A DNA stretch of 34,719 nucleotides. It comes from a virus. The position numbers and the translations under genes are program-made. A model generated the notes under the pieces. The model searched no databases. It was not told where the DNA came from and was given only the letters and a program-made list of their open reading frames with translations. Of the stretch, positions 14,260-21,728 are shown in pieces (position 1 is the stretch's first letter; each line of letters opens with the position of its first letter). The DNA lies in IMG/VR virus record IMGVR_UViG_3300027861_000101, positions 1 through 34,719 of that record. One strand, given 5' to 3'.

Positions 14260-14673
14260 ATGCACAAAACTTATTTCAAAACAAAAACAGTCAAGAAAAC
14301 TAGTAGCAAAGAGGATTTACTTTGGACTTGGTTCAGCAAGTACATTCGATTGAGCCACGCAAACAAAGACGGAATAGTCAGATGTTACACTTGCGGAGCG
14401 TACCACCATTGGAAAGATGTTGACGCAGGGCATTATGTCAAGCGAGAGTTTCACGCAACCAAGTTCGATGAACGAAATGTCAAGCCACAATGCAGGAAGT
14501 GCAACAGATTTATGGGGGGCAATCAAGACGAGTTCGCAATCCATTTACTAAAAGATTATGGTCCAGTAATTATCGAGGAGTTGAACGAACTGAAACATTC
14601 CTATTTTAAGTTTACAGATCAATGGCTCGAGGAGAAGCTCAACCATTACAAAAACGAATTTAAGAAATTATGA
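14260..14673 (+). CDS. ninG: NinG/Rap-like HNH recombination nuclease
   Basis: The 137-residue protein has CYTCG (Cys42, Cys45), a WKDVDAGHYVKR block (Asp55, His58), FDERNVKPQC (Cys78) and CNRFMGGN (Cys81-Asn82), the pattern of the lambda NinG (Rap) family. These are structure-specific nucleases that cut branched recombination intermediates. Together with NinB and the Rad52-like protein it forms a compact phage recombination set. The product is shorter than lambda NinG (about 200 aa) and lacks its N-terminal extension. It overlaps the next gene by ATGA. Confidence 0.8.
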   Translation: MHKTYFKTKTVKKTSSKEDLLWTWFSKYIRLSHANKDGIVRCYTCGAYHHWKDVDAGHYVKREFHATKFDERNVKPQCRKCNRFMGGNQDEFAIHLLKDYGPVIIEELNELKHSYFKFTDQWLEEKLNHYKNEFKKL

Positions 14674-14825
14674 ATTTAGCAAAAGTATTTCTATGGATAA
14701 CAATAGCCCTAGCTGTTTTGACCCTTATTTATGCAAGCATGGTTTTGTTAAACCTGAGCAGTGTTTACGATGCACAGTTGGAGAATGCTCTGGACGAACT
14801 TTATCAAAGACAGGTTTTAAGATAA
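14670..14825 (+). CDS. Small membrane protein, 51 aa
   Basis: The start overlaps the ninG stop (ATGA). Residues about 4-27 form one hydrophobic helix (VFLWITIALAVLTLIYASMV) and the rest is an acidic helix (YDAQLENALDELYQRQ). Its small size, single span and coupling to the upstream gene support a real gene; function unknown. Confidence 0.5.
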   Translation: MNLAKVFLWITIALAVLTLIYASMVLLNLSSVYDAQLENALDELYQRQVLR

Positions 14826-14829
14826 TCAA

Positions 14830-15039
14830 ATGCCCAATCCTATGGAAATAGTATTACAATGCAAGAAGTGCGGACAGAAAAACCTATTCAACCACCCACT
14901 AGAATGGAAAGACGAATTTCGTAAACATTTTGGGGAGTACAAGCTGACATACCGCACAACCCTTTTCAAGTTTTCTTACAAGAGATCAAAAAAATCCTTT
15001 CCGCTTGGGGAATACACCTGTGGAAGCTGTAAAAAATAA
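14830..15039 (+). CDS. Small zinc-ribbon protein E
   Basis: The 69-residue product has CKKCGQK at residues 11-17 and CGSCKK at the very end, a wide-loop zinc ribbon with a basic central region (YRTTLFKFSYKRSKKS). A nucleic-acid role is plausible. It ends six bases before a tRNA gene, so both may share a transcript. Confidence 0.55.
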   Translation: MPNPMEIVLQCKKCGQKNLFNHPLEWKDEFRKHFGEYKLTYRTTLFKFSYKRSKKSFPLGEYTCGSCKK

Positions 15040-15045
15040 CATATT

Positions 15046-15120
15046 GCGTGTATAGTATAGCGGTGATTATGTCTCGCTTCCAACGAGACGAGGTCAGTTC
15101 GATTCTGACTACACGCTCCA
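15046..15120 (+). tRNA. tRNA-Gly (UCC anticodon), CCA encoded
   Basis: GCGTGTA (15046-15052) pairs with TACACGC (15110-15116), followed by T and an encoded CCA. The anticodon arm TCTCG-CTTCCAA-CGAGA puts TCC in the anticodon, reading GGA. The T-arm GTCAG-TTCGATT-CTGAC is perfect, and the D-arm with AGCGGT is normal. The length, 75 nt including CCA, and the layout match bacterial tRNA-Gly. GGA looks like a very common glycine codon in this phage, which fits codon compensation. It lies between + strand genes and is likely processed from their transcript. Confidence 0.93.
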
Positions 15121-15127
15121 AAAAATT

Positions 15128-15550
15128 ATGACAAAAAAACTATTCAGGAACATTATAATTGCAATGGTATTGTTGTGTGCAATCGCAGTCATTGTTTCAG
15201 TTGCAGAACACAACCGTAATAACCGAGAGGATATTTACGCAACAGACTACGAAGCAATGCAACAGCCAAGCACAGATGATATTGATGTAGATTATACTGT
15301 CAAAGATGGTGCAATTTATTCTTATGATAGTGAGCCGATTCTTTTTGGAATTTATTATGGGTCTGAATTTGAGACAAATATTTCAGGTGCTATAACAATA
15401 GACTATGTGGTGACTAGTGAGACAAGCGATGGGGAAACAGCTATGTTTGGATTTAATGAAAGCGGAGAGATTTATGTTGGTATGGAGCAGGTCGCTTACA
15501 ACAAAGATGTTGCCAAATTGTTGATCGATCATTTTATACTTAATAATTAA
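15128..15550 (+). CDS. Membrane-anchored protein, 140 aa
   Basis: After MTKKLFRN comes one hydrophobic helix (about residues 9-25, IIIAMVLLCAIAVIVSV), then an acidic, beta-rich domain that would face outside. The helix could be a membrane anchor or an uncleaved signal. The next gene has the same plan and a similar C-terminal phrase (GEIYVG here, GKVYIG there), so the two may be related. Function unknown; exclusion of other phages is a possibility without direct support. Confidence 0.5.
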   Translation: MTKKLFRNIIIAMVLLCAIAVIVSVAEHNRNNREDIYATDYEAMQQPSTDDIDVDYTVKDGAIYSYDSEPILFGIYYGSEFETNISGAITIDYVVTSETSDGETAMFGFNESGEIYVGMEQVAYNKDVAKLLIDHFILNN

Positions 15551-15559
15551 AATATATTT

Positions 15560-15811
15560 ATGTCAGAACGAACAAAGACAGCTTTAATTTGTGCAGTGAT
15601 TACATTGCTAATTTTAACAGGTTACTACTTTTTCTTGGACAAAAAGGCAGATGGACTTTCAAAAGTTGAGGACGCTAGATTGTTTGGTATTTCACAGGGG
15701 AAAGAGCAAATGACCACTTCAATTGAGTATTACATCAACAGAGACGGTAAAGTATACATTGGAGATTTAGTGTTACAAGAGAAGCCAAAAGAGGAAAAAG
15801 AACAAGAATAG
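15560..15811 (+). CDS. Membrane-anchored protein, 83 aa
   Basis: A single N-terminal helix (about residues 7-26, TALICAVITLLILTGYYFFL) is followed by a short soluble part with YYINRDGKVYIGDLVLQEK and an acidic tail. It shares its layout and the INRDGKVYIGDLV-like ending with the upstream gene. The pair probably act together at the membrane. No SD. Family not recognised. Confidence 0.5.
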   Translation: MSERTKTALICAVITLLILTGYYFFLDKKADGLSKVEDARLFGISQGKEQMTTSIEYYINRDGKVYIGDLVLQEKPKEEKEQE

Positions 15812-15951
15812 CTAATTTTAGTGCTTATCTAAATTTAGCACAAATCCCTACCCTCCCCTACCCTATCGAAAAAAAATTGTTACTCCCCCCTAAGGGGAAT
15901 TAAAAAACAAGGCGCATCGTGCGGAGTAGGAGGGAGGGCAACTATTAACAT
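15811..15951 (+). promoter_or_regulatory. Leader with hairpins that could mask a purine-rich ribosome site
   Basis: The 141-base gap has GCTAATTTTA/TAAATTTAGC (15811-15820, 15830-15839), a pyrimidine tract, a CCCC-TAA-GGGG mini-hairpin (15887-15897) and a purine tract before the methyltransferase start. CCCTACCCTCC (15846-15856) can pair with GGAGGGAGGG (15929-15938) over 10 bp with one bulge. The fold would hide the only SD-like sequence of the next gene. There is no clear promoter in it. Confidence 0.4.
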
Positions 15952-17022
15952 ATGCTAGACATAAAACCATACGAACAGAACGCTAAAAAACACCCAGACA
16001 AACAGCTCAAGCAAATTGCTAAGAGCATAAAAGAGTTTGGTTGGCAACAGCCGATTGTAGTTGATAAGAAGAATATAATCATTGTCGGTCATGGTCGTTG
16101 GTTTTCTTATCAGAAGTTTAAAGACGAAATGAGTTTGCCCGAGCCAGAGATTAAAGTTGCTGATTTAACAGAAAAACAATCGAAAGCGTACAGATTGGCA
16201 GACAACAAACTGAATGATAGCCCTTGGGATATGAAGTTAGTTATTGAGGAATTGAAATTGCTAGATAACGACATGATTGATTTAACTGGATTTAGTAAAG
16301 ATTTAATTTTGGACGATGACGAAAAAGATGACAAGGTGCCAGAGTCCGCAAAAGAGACCAATGCTAAACTCGGAGAGGTTTATCAGTTGGGCAAGCATAG
16401 AGTAATGTGTGGCGACAGCACGAAGATTGAAGAGGTTGAGAAGTTGCTAGACGGAAACAGAGCAGATATTCTATTCACTGATCCGCCCTATAATGTCGGT
16501 TACAAGTATAATCAATACGATGATAATAAAACGCTAGAGGAATATCAGTCTTTTTGCACAGATTGGTTTAATCTTGCCAAAACATTCACAGATTTTCAGA
16601 TAATAACTCCAGGTACGGTCAACTTGCACATGTGGGCGAGTATCGAGAAGTGGAAATCAATAGCCCCTTGGATCAAGAAAAACGCAATGAACAACGGAGA
16701 GATCAGTCATTTGAGACTATGGGAGCCTATTTTGTTTTATGGCAAGAGCAAGAAGCGAAGACCTGCTGATCTGTTCGAACACAATCTAAAGGGCGAGAAG
16801 ATAGAGCATACTTGCCCGAAGCCAGTTGATCTGGTCACTGATTGTTTAGTCAGTTTTGACGCTGATACAGTCTTAGATCTTTTTTTAGGTAGTGGAACTA
16901 CATTGATTGCATGTGAGAAGTCAGACAGAATTTGTTTCGGAATGGAACTAGACCCAAAGTATGTTGATGTTATAATTGAAAGGTGGGAAGATTACACAGG
17001 AAACAAAGCAGAAAAATTATAA
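15952..17022 (+). CDS. ParB-like domain fused to a DNA methyltransferase
   Basis: Residues about 1-95 are a ParB/Srx-type N-terminal domain (KQLKQIAKSIKEFGWQQP, IIVGHGRW at 44-50). From about residue 135 it is a DNA amino-methyltransferase: DPPY at 177-180 (catalytic motif IV) and FLGSGTT at 311-317 (SAM-binding motif I). With motif IV before motif I it belongs to the beta-type order and should methylate N6 of adenine or N4 of cytosine. No cognate restriction enzyme is nearby, so it is probably an orphan phage enzyme for protection or packaging/replication timing. It lies just upstream of the terminase genes, where this fusion is often found. Confidence 0.85.
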   Translation: MLDIKPYEQNAKKHPDKQLKQIAKSIKEFGWQQPIVVDKKNIIIVGHGRWFSYQKFKDEMSLPEPEIKVADLTEKQSKAYRLADNKLNDSPWDMKLVIEELKLLDNDMIDLTGFSKDLILDDDEKDDKVPESAKETNAKLGEVYQLGKHRVMCGDSTKIEEVEKLLDGNRADILFTDPPYNVGYKYNQYDDNKTLEEYQSFCTDWFNLAKTFTDFQIITPGTVNLHMWASIEKWKSIAPWIKKNAMNNGEISHLRLWEPILFYGKSKKRRPADLFEHNLKGEKIEHTCPKPVDLVTDCLVSFDADTVLDLFLGSGTTLIACEKSDRICFGMELDPKYVDVIIERWEDYTGNKAEKL

Positions 17023-17027
17023 ATTAT

Positions 17028-17504
17028 ATGCCAAAAACAAACGAGTTTGACAAGCAGGCGAACTCAAAATTGACAAAAGAGACCGTCCAAAAATTGGAGA
17101 ATGCTTTTGCAATAGACGCAAGCGTACCAGAGGCTTGTTTTTATGCTAACATAAGCAAGCAGACTTATTACAATTGGATAGAAGAAAACCCAAAGCTGAA
17201 AGAAAAGTTTGACCGATTACGACAGAAACCAGTATTAACGGCAAGGCAAGCAGTGAACGATAAGCTCGGAGACAGTTATGCAAACGCAATGGACTATCTA
17301 AGCAGGAAGAAAAAAGCAGAGTTTAGTCAGAGAAATGAATTGGCTGGACCCAATGGCGAGCCTGTAACAGCAATTAAAGTAGAAATAATTGATAACAAAA
17401 ATGGAAGTAAAAATGAAAGGGACAAGGATATTCCAGCAGACGAAGGACAGCAAAGCGAGGATAGTAGTGAACGAGGGGGGGACGAGGTCGAGCAAGACAT
17501 ATAG
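17028..17504 (+). CDS. terS: Terminase small subunit
   Basis: ATG 17028 in TATATG gives 158 residues. The first 75 hold a helix-turn-helix (SVPEACFYANISKQTYYNWI) of the type that recognises packaging sites. An oligomerisation helix region follows, then a charged tail. Position directly before the large terminase and after the methyltransferase supports the call. The last 104 bases are shared with the large-subunit gene in another frame; the tail encoded there (DIPADEGQQSEDSSERGGDE) is disordered and acidic, as expected for a doubly coding stretch. Confidence 0.75.
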   Translation: MPKTNEFDKQANSKLTKETVQKLENAFAIDASVPEACFYANISKQTYYNWIEENPKLKEKFDRLRQKPVLTARQAVNDKLGDSYANAMDYLSRKKKAEFSQRNELAGPNGEPVTAIKVEIIDNKNGSKNERDKDIPADEGQQSEDSSERGGDEVEQDI

Positions 17505-18558
17505 TATTGCTCAAGTGATGATTTGCAAGATGTTAGAAAATCCCGGGATTGTTGTTGATGTATGCAGGAAGACATTGCCAGCCTTGAAGTCAACAGCCTT
17601 GAAGGATTTTTTGGATCTACTAGAGCTATACGGACTATATAACAAAAACAATTTCAACAAATCAGAGTTGATTTATAAATTGGGCGGAAGTGAGATCTGT
17701 TTTTTCAGTGTCGATCAAGAGCAAAAAGTTAAGGGTCGTAAGCGAGATATTTTGTGGATGAACGAAGCGAATGAGTTTAAGCATTCAGATTTTAAGCAAT
17801 TGTCTATTCGTACCAGATTGCAGACATTCATGGACTACAACCCTTCTGATACGCAAAGTTGGATATATGATCATGTACACACTCGAAAAGATATTGAGAT
17901 CATCAAGTCTACTTACCTAGACAATCCGTTTTTAGATCAAAACCTTATCGAAGAGATCGAGAGTTACAGAGACACAGACGAGAACTTTTGGCGTATTTAC
18001 GGATTGGGAGAAAAGGGAGTAGCGGTCAGCAAGGTATATTCTAAATGGGATTACTGTGATGAATTGCCCTCGAAGGGCGAGACAGTCTACGGACTTGATT
18101 TTGGATATAATCACCCTACCGTATTGACTAAGATCACAAACAAAGACGATGAATATTATATAAAAGAGGAGCTTTATGTTCGATTTAAGACTAATTCAGA
18201 TCTCATTGACTTAATGGACGAAGCTAAGGTCAGCAAAAAGATTTGCATATACGCCGATTCAGCGGAGCCACAGAGGATCAAGGAGATACAAAGAGCAGGT
18301 TATTTCGTCAAACCAGCTTACAAAGGTGCAGGTTCAGTCAAGAATGGTATTGATTTCTGCAAGCGACACAAGATACATCTCACAAAGGACAGCACGAAGG
18401 GAGCAGGCGAGATGAAGACTTACAGTTGGAAAACGAAAGAGGAAGAAATACTTGATGAGCCAGTGAAGATCAAGGACGATTTTTGCGATAGTTTCCGATA
18501 CGGAATTTATACTCACTGGGGCGGAGTTGGCAAGAAGGCACGAATCAGAGAGCTATAA
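17401..18558 (+). CDS. terL: Terminase large subunit
   Basis: The 385-residue motor has a Walker A-like GGTRSSKT (Lys32), Walker B DILWMNE (Asp116, Glu122) and a C-terminal RNase H-type nuclease with YGLDFGYN (Asp233), ADSAEP and DDFCDSFRYG. It pumps DNA into proheads and cuts the concatemer. I favour ATG 17401; 17413 is an alternative and an upstream TTG at 17389 is weaker. The start lies 104 bases inside the small-subunit gene, more than usual. The gene ends one base before a promoter -35 region. Confidence 0.92.
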   Translation: MEVKMKGTRIFQQTKDSKARIVVNEGGTRSSKTYSIAQVMICKMLENPGIVVDVCRKTLPALKSTALKDFLDLLELYGLYNKNNFNKSELIYKLGGSEICFFSVDQEQKVKGRKRDILWMNEANEFKHSDFKQLSIRTRLQTFMDYNPSDTQSWIYDHVHTRKDIEIIKSTYLDNPFLDQNLIEEIESYRDTDENFWRIYGLGEKGVAVSKVYSKWDYCDELPSKGETVYGLDFGYNHPTVLTKITNKDDEYYIKEELYVRFKTNSDLIDLMDEAKVSKKICIYADSAEPQRIKEIQRAGYFVKPAYKGAGSVKNGIDFCKRHKIHLTKDSTKGAGEMKTYSWKTKEEEILDEPVKIKDDFCDSFRYGIYTHWGGVGKKARIREL

Positions 18559-18559
18559 T

Positions 18560-18588
18560 TTGACACAAATATTAAAAGATAATAAAAT
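18560..18588 (+). promoter_or_regulatory. Late head-operon promoter / small RNA 2 promoter
   Basis: TTGACA at 18560-18565, a 17-base spacer and TAAAAT at 18583-18588 match the promoter of small RNA 1 in every feature. Transcription should start near 18595. Confidence 0.75.
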
Positions 18589-18594
18589 ATAGAT

Positions 18595-18697
18595 AGAGGT
18601 CAAGTTCGGCGGTTTCCAGTTCCGCCGAGCAGACCCAACAAAAAAAGGCAGGACAAAATCGTCCCCACTTAAATTTTAATAAGTGGGATTTTATTTT
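18595..18697 (+). ncRNA. Small RNA 2 / attenuator leader of the head operon (about 100 nt)
   Basis: The predicted RNA begins AGAGGTC. GGTC (18598-18601) pairs with GACC (18632-18635) and encloses a very stable stem, GTTCGGCGG (18604-18612) with CCGCCGAGC (18622-18630), with a 9-base loop. GGAC/GTCC (18651-18654, 18661-18664) makes a further hairpin before the terminator. There is no open frame. Because the terminator abuts the portal start codon, the unit is either a discrete small RNA or a leader whose termination must be overcome for head-gene expression. Confidence 0.6.
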
Positions 18698-18699
18698 AT
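18664..18699 (+). terminator. Intrinsic terminator in front of the portal gene
   Basis: CCCACTTA (18664-18671) pairs perfectly with TAAGTGGG (18680-18687), followed by ATTTTATTTT. The T-tract runs directly into the portal ATG at 18700. Confidence 0.85.
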
Positions 18700-20769
18700 A
18701 TGTTTAAACGAATAAAAAATATACTCAAAAAAGAAAAGATTTCATACTCACTGCCTTACGGTTGGGGGTCAAGTGTTTGGGGAAGCATTGTTACAAAGAC
18801 GGACACCTTGTCTTTTTATAAGAGCTGGGTGTACGGATGTATTCAGGTTCGAGCAAACGGAATTGCTAAGACAGAATTTACATTGTATCAATCAAGAGGA
18901 AAGAATGTCGTTGAGGTTTTAGAAAACCCATTGCTAGATTTGCTTAACCAAGTGAATCCAGACATGACAAAATACGATTTCCTCGAGTTGCTAGTTATTT
19001 ATTTGGATCTATACGGAAGTTGCCCGATTGTTTTATTCAGAGAGGGTCGATTGCCAACACAAATGTACCCTATACGACCAGACAAATTCAAGGTCATTAA
19101 GAACAAAGACGGAAGCATAAGCCATTATGAATATGTAAACGGAAGTCAGACGCAAAAATTCTTGCCAGAAGATGTCATCATACTGAAACGACCAAACCCA
19201 GCTAATCCAGATTTAGGATTGGGAGTAATTGAATCAGTACGGATCACAGCTCAAAACGATGATTATCAGAAACAATATAATCAAAAACTCTTATTGAATG
19301 GATCAAGACCAGACGGAGTGATTGAAGCAGATGACGGATTAAGTGATAATGCTTATAAGAGATTAAAAAAATACTTCAAAGAAAAATATTCAGGATACGA
19401 TAATGCTTACAAGACAATGATTCTTGAGGGTGGTTTGAAATGGAAATCAATCAGCATTCCACCAAAAGACATGGAGTTCTTGAAAGCTAGAGAAGCGAAC
19501 AGAGAGGAACTTATGGCTATGTTTGGCGTGCCAAAAATCATGCTTGGACTAGACAGCGGTTACAATCGAGCGACAGCCGAGACAGCAGAGCGAACATTCG
19601 CTAAGTGGGTGCTTGAGCCAATGCTAGACAAGATTTTAGCACAGCTTAATGAGTTTTTAGTACCTATGTTCGGTACAAATCTTTTGCTTGCTTATGAGCC
19701 ACTAGCAGGAGAAGACACAGAGGTCCAGCTAAAAAAATACGATTCAGGATATAACAAATGGCTCACAACAAACGAGATCAGACGAATGGAAGGGCTTGAT
19801 GAATTACAAGGCGGTGACTTCATTTACAGACCGCTTTCAGAAGTGCCAGCAATCGGCGGAACTAACAACACAAAGTCTTTCATCAAAATGGAATTAAAGA
19901 ACGCTGGTCAAATGCCAATACTTCAACAGATTAAAATATTGAAGAAAATTAACGCTCGAGATTACAAGCTCAACATAAAAGCCAAGAAGGTTACAGACAA
20001 GATCATGGAGAAAATCGAGGGCAAAACAAAGATAGTCATCAAACTATCCCAAAAAAAAAAGCATAAATGCAACTGCGAAATCAAAGCAGACGATGAATTA
20101 AGTAGTATTCACAAGGTCAGATTCCAAGAGGAGGTCGCATTACAGGGTTTATGGAAAAAGACATTGAGGGCTTACTTTGAAGGCCAAGAGAAAAGGTTTC
20201 AGGAAGCACTCGCAGACAACAAGAAGAGCATTGACGAGGAGATCGGAATTTCGTTTGACAATGAGTTCGAGTCCCTTTCCGAGGTTATGTCCGCAACTTA
20301 CTACGAAACCTTCATGAAAGGCTCTCAGCAGGCCATATCAGTAGTAGGAAATGTCAGTTTAGACATGGAATACATCAAAGGGTGGATAGCAGACAGTAGC
20401 GAGGAATGGGCGAAAGAGATTACCCAGACCACAATCGACCAATTCAATGACGCAGTCAAGCTCGGAATAGCCGAGGGCGAAGGGATTGCAGGGCTTAGTG
20501 CCAGAACATCAGAAGTGTTTGACCTTGCGAAAGGCTATAGAACAGAGCGGATCGCCAGAACGGAGGTCGCACGCACAACCGTAGAGAGCCACAGAACAGT
20601 CTACAAAGACGGAGGGTTCAAAGATGTTGAGTGGTTGCTAGTCGATGACGCAAGCACAGGAAGCCTAGACAGAGAATATTCAGAGCGAGACGATTGGACA
20701 GTTGACTCTATCAAAGGAGTTATCCCAGTCCACCCTAATTGTCGATGTGATTTCGTACCAAAATTTTAA
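18700..20769 (+). CDS. Portal protein fused to a MuF-type head morphogenesis domain
   Basis: Residues about 1-400 are an HK97-type portal (SFYKSWVYGCIQVRANGIAK, EDVIILKRPNP, FGVPKIMLGL). This is the dodecameric gate at one capsid vertex through which DNA passes. After a basic linker (about 400-470), the C-terminal third is a phage head morphogenesis (SPP1 gp7/Mu F) domain with RIARTEVART (617-626) and the signature HPNCRC (678-683). The two are usually separate adjacent genes, so this 689-residue fusion would place about 12 MuF domains inside the head. The start is immediately after a terminator, with no SD. Confidence 0.88.
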   Translation: MFKRIKNILKKEKISYSLPYGWGSSVWGSIVTKTDTLSFYKSWVYGCIQVRANGIAKTEFTLYQSRGKNVVEVLENPLLDLLNQVNPDMTKYDFLELLVIYLDLYGSCPIVLFREGRLPTQMYPIRPDKFKVIKNKDGSISHYEYVNGSQTQKFLPEDVIILKRPNPANPDLGLGVIESVRITAQNDDYQKQYNQKLLLNGSRPDGVIEADDGLSDNAYKRLKKYFKEKYSGYDNAYKTMILEGGLKWKSISIPPKDMEFLKAREANREELMAMFGVPKIMLGLDSGYNRATAETAERTFAKWVLEPMLDKILAQLNEFLVPMFGTNLLLAYEPLAGEDTEVQLKKYDSGYNKWLTTNEIRRMEGLDELQGGDFIYRPLSEVPAIGGTNNTKSFIKMELKNAGQMPILQQIKILKKINARDYKLNIKAKKVTDKIMEKIEGKTKIVIKLSQKKKHKCNCEIKADDELSSIHKVRFQEEVALQGLWKKTLRAYFEGQEKRFQEALADNKKSIDEEIGISFDNEFESLSEVMSATYYETFMKGSQQAISVVGNVSLDMEYIKGWIADSSEEWAKEITQTTIDQFNDAVKLGIAEGEGIAGLSARTSEVFDLAKGYRTERIARTEVARTTVESHRTVYKDGGFKDVEWLLVDDASTGSLDREYSERDDWTVDSIKGVIPVHPNCRCDFVPKF

Positions 20770-20780
20770 CTATAATAAAT

Positions 20781-21710
20781 ATGCCAAAACCAAAGAATAA
20801 CGAACTGGAATTACGCCAGTACAAATCAGAGTTCAAAATTTTAGAGACCAAAGAAGAAGGAGATCAAGGACTCATTGAAGCCTATGTCAGCATTTTTGGA
20901 AATGTCGACAGCTACAACGATATAATTGAGAAGGGGGCTTTCGAGGAAAGTCTAAAAGATAAATTACCTAAAGGTGTTTGGATGCACAATTGGGACGAGC
21001 CAGTTGCAAAAACACTTGAAGCAAAAGAAGATAATATCGGTCTCTACATCAAGGGGCAATTCAACCTCGAGACACAACGAGGTCGTGAAGCATTTTCTGA
21101 TTTGAAGATGGGTATCATTGACGAGTTCAGCATTGGTTTTGTCGTAAAAGATGATTCTTGGGACGATGAAACAGGAATCAGAACTATCAAAAAAATCAAG
21201 TTGTATGAATGGAGTCCTGTATTGGCAGGAGCTAATCCAAAGACTTCATTGATAGACGCAAAAACAGATGAGATCAAAAAAGAGCAAGAAAAAACACCAG
21301 AGGAAAAGGAAGAAAAAGCAGTTGTCGGAAACATCGCAGTAAACATGGAGAAAAAAGAAATGTACCTAGCAGACGATGAAGGACAACCAGTCGCTACATT
21401 TAAGTTGGTGGACAATGCTTATGATTTGATCGAGAAGATAGATGAAGCAAAGGCAGGCAAGGTCTTATCTGAAAAGAACAGAAAATCAATCAGCACAGTG
21501 GTTGACGAATTAAAAAGTTTAGGCAATAACATAGATTCTATTCTCAATCCTCTTGAGAAACTGTTAGAACTAACAGACGATTCCAAGGGGGTAAAGGTCG
21601 ACACTGTTCCGCAGAAAAAGAAAACTCCAACTAAGGAGATTTTGCGAATCAGACATTCTGCTAAACAAGCAGTAAAAGCAAATGAATTTATATTGCGGAT
21701 GACTAAATAA
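20781..21710 (+). CDS. Prohead protease (HK97/S78 type) with C-terminal extension
   Basis: Residues about 12-165 form the prohead protease: AYVSIFGNVDSYNDIIEKGA, the catalytic His69 in WMHNWDE and Ser117 in DEFSIGF, then EWSPVLAGANP. It matures the capsid by cutting the delta domain of the major capsid protein. The remaining 145 residues are charged and helical and may serve as an internal scaffold. It lies between the portal and the capsid gene, the normal order in HK97-like phages. Confidence 0.9.
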   Translation: MPKPKNNELELRQYKSEFKILETKEEGDQGLIEAYVSIFGNVDSYNDIIEKGAFEESLKDKLPKGVWMHNWDEPVAKTLEAKEDNIGLYIKGQFNLETQRGREAFSDLKMGIIDEFSIGFVVKDDSWDDETGIRTIKKIKLYEWSPVLAGANPKTSLIDAKTDEIKKEQEKTPEEKEEKAVVGNIAVNMEKKEMYLADDEGQPVATFKLVDNAYDLIEKIDEAKAGKVLSEKNRKSISTVVDELKSLGNNIDSILNPLEKLLELTDDSKGVKVDTVPQKKKTPTKEILRIRHSAKQAVKANEFILRMTK

Positions 21711-21728
21711 GAATTAACAAAAATTTAT

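Noticed and set aside
15886-15897. CCCC-TAA-GGGG as an intrinsic terminator
   Set aside because: The stem is short and no T-tract follows on the + strand; on the - strand the T-run is about eight bases too far.
17070-17100. TTGACA motif inside the small terminase gene
   Set aside because: There is no acceptable -10 at 16-18 bases, so it is probably coding sequence only.
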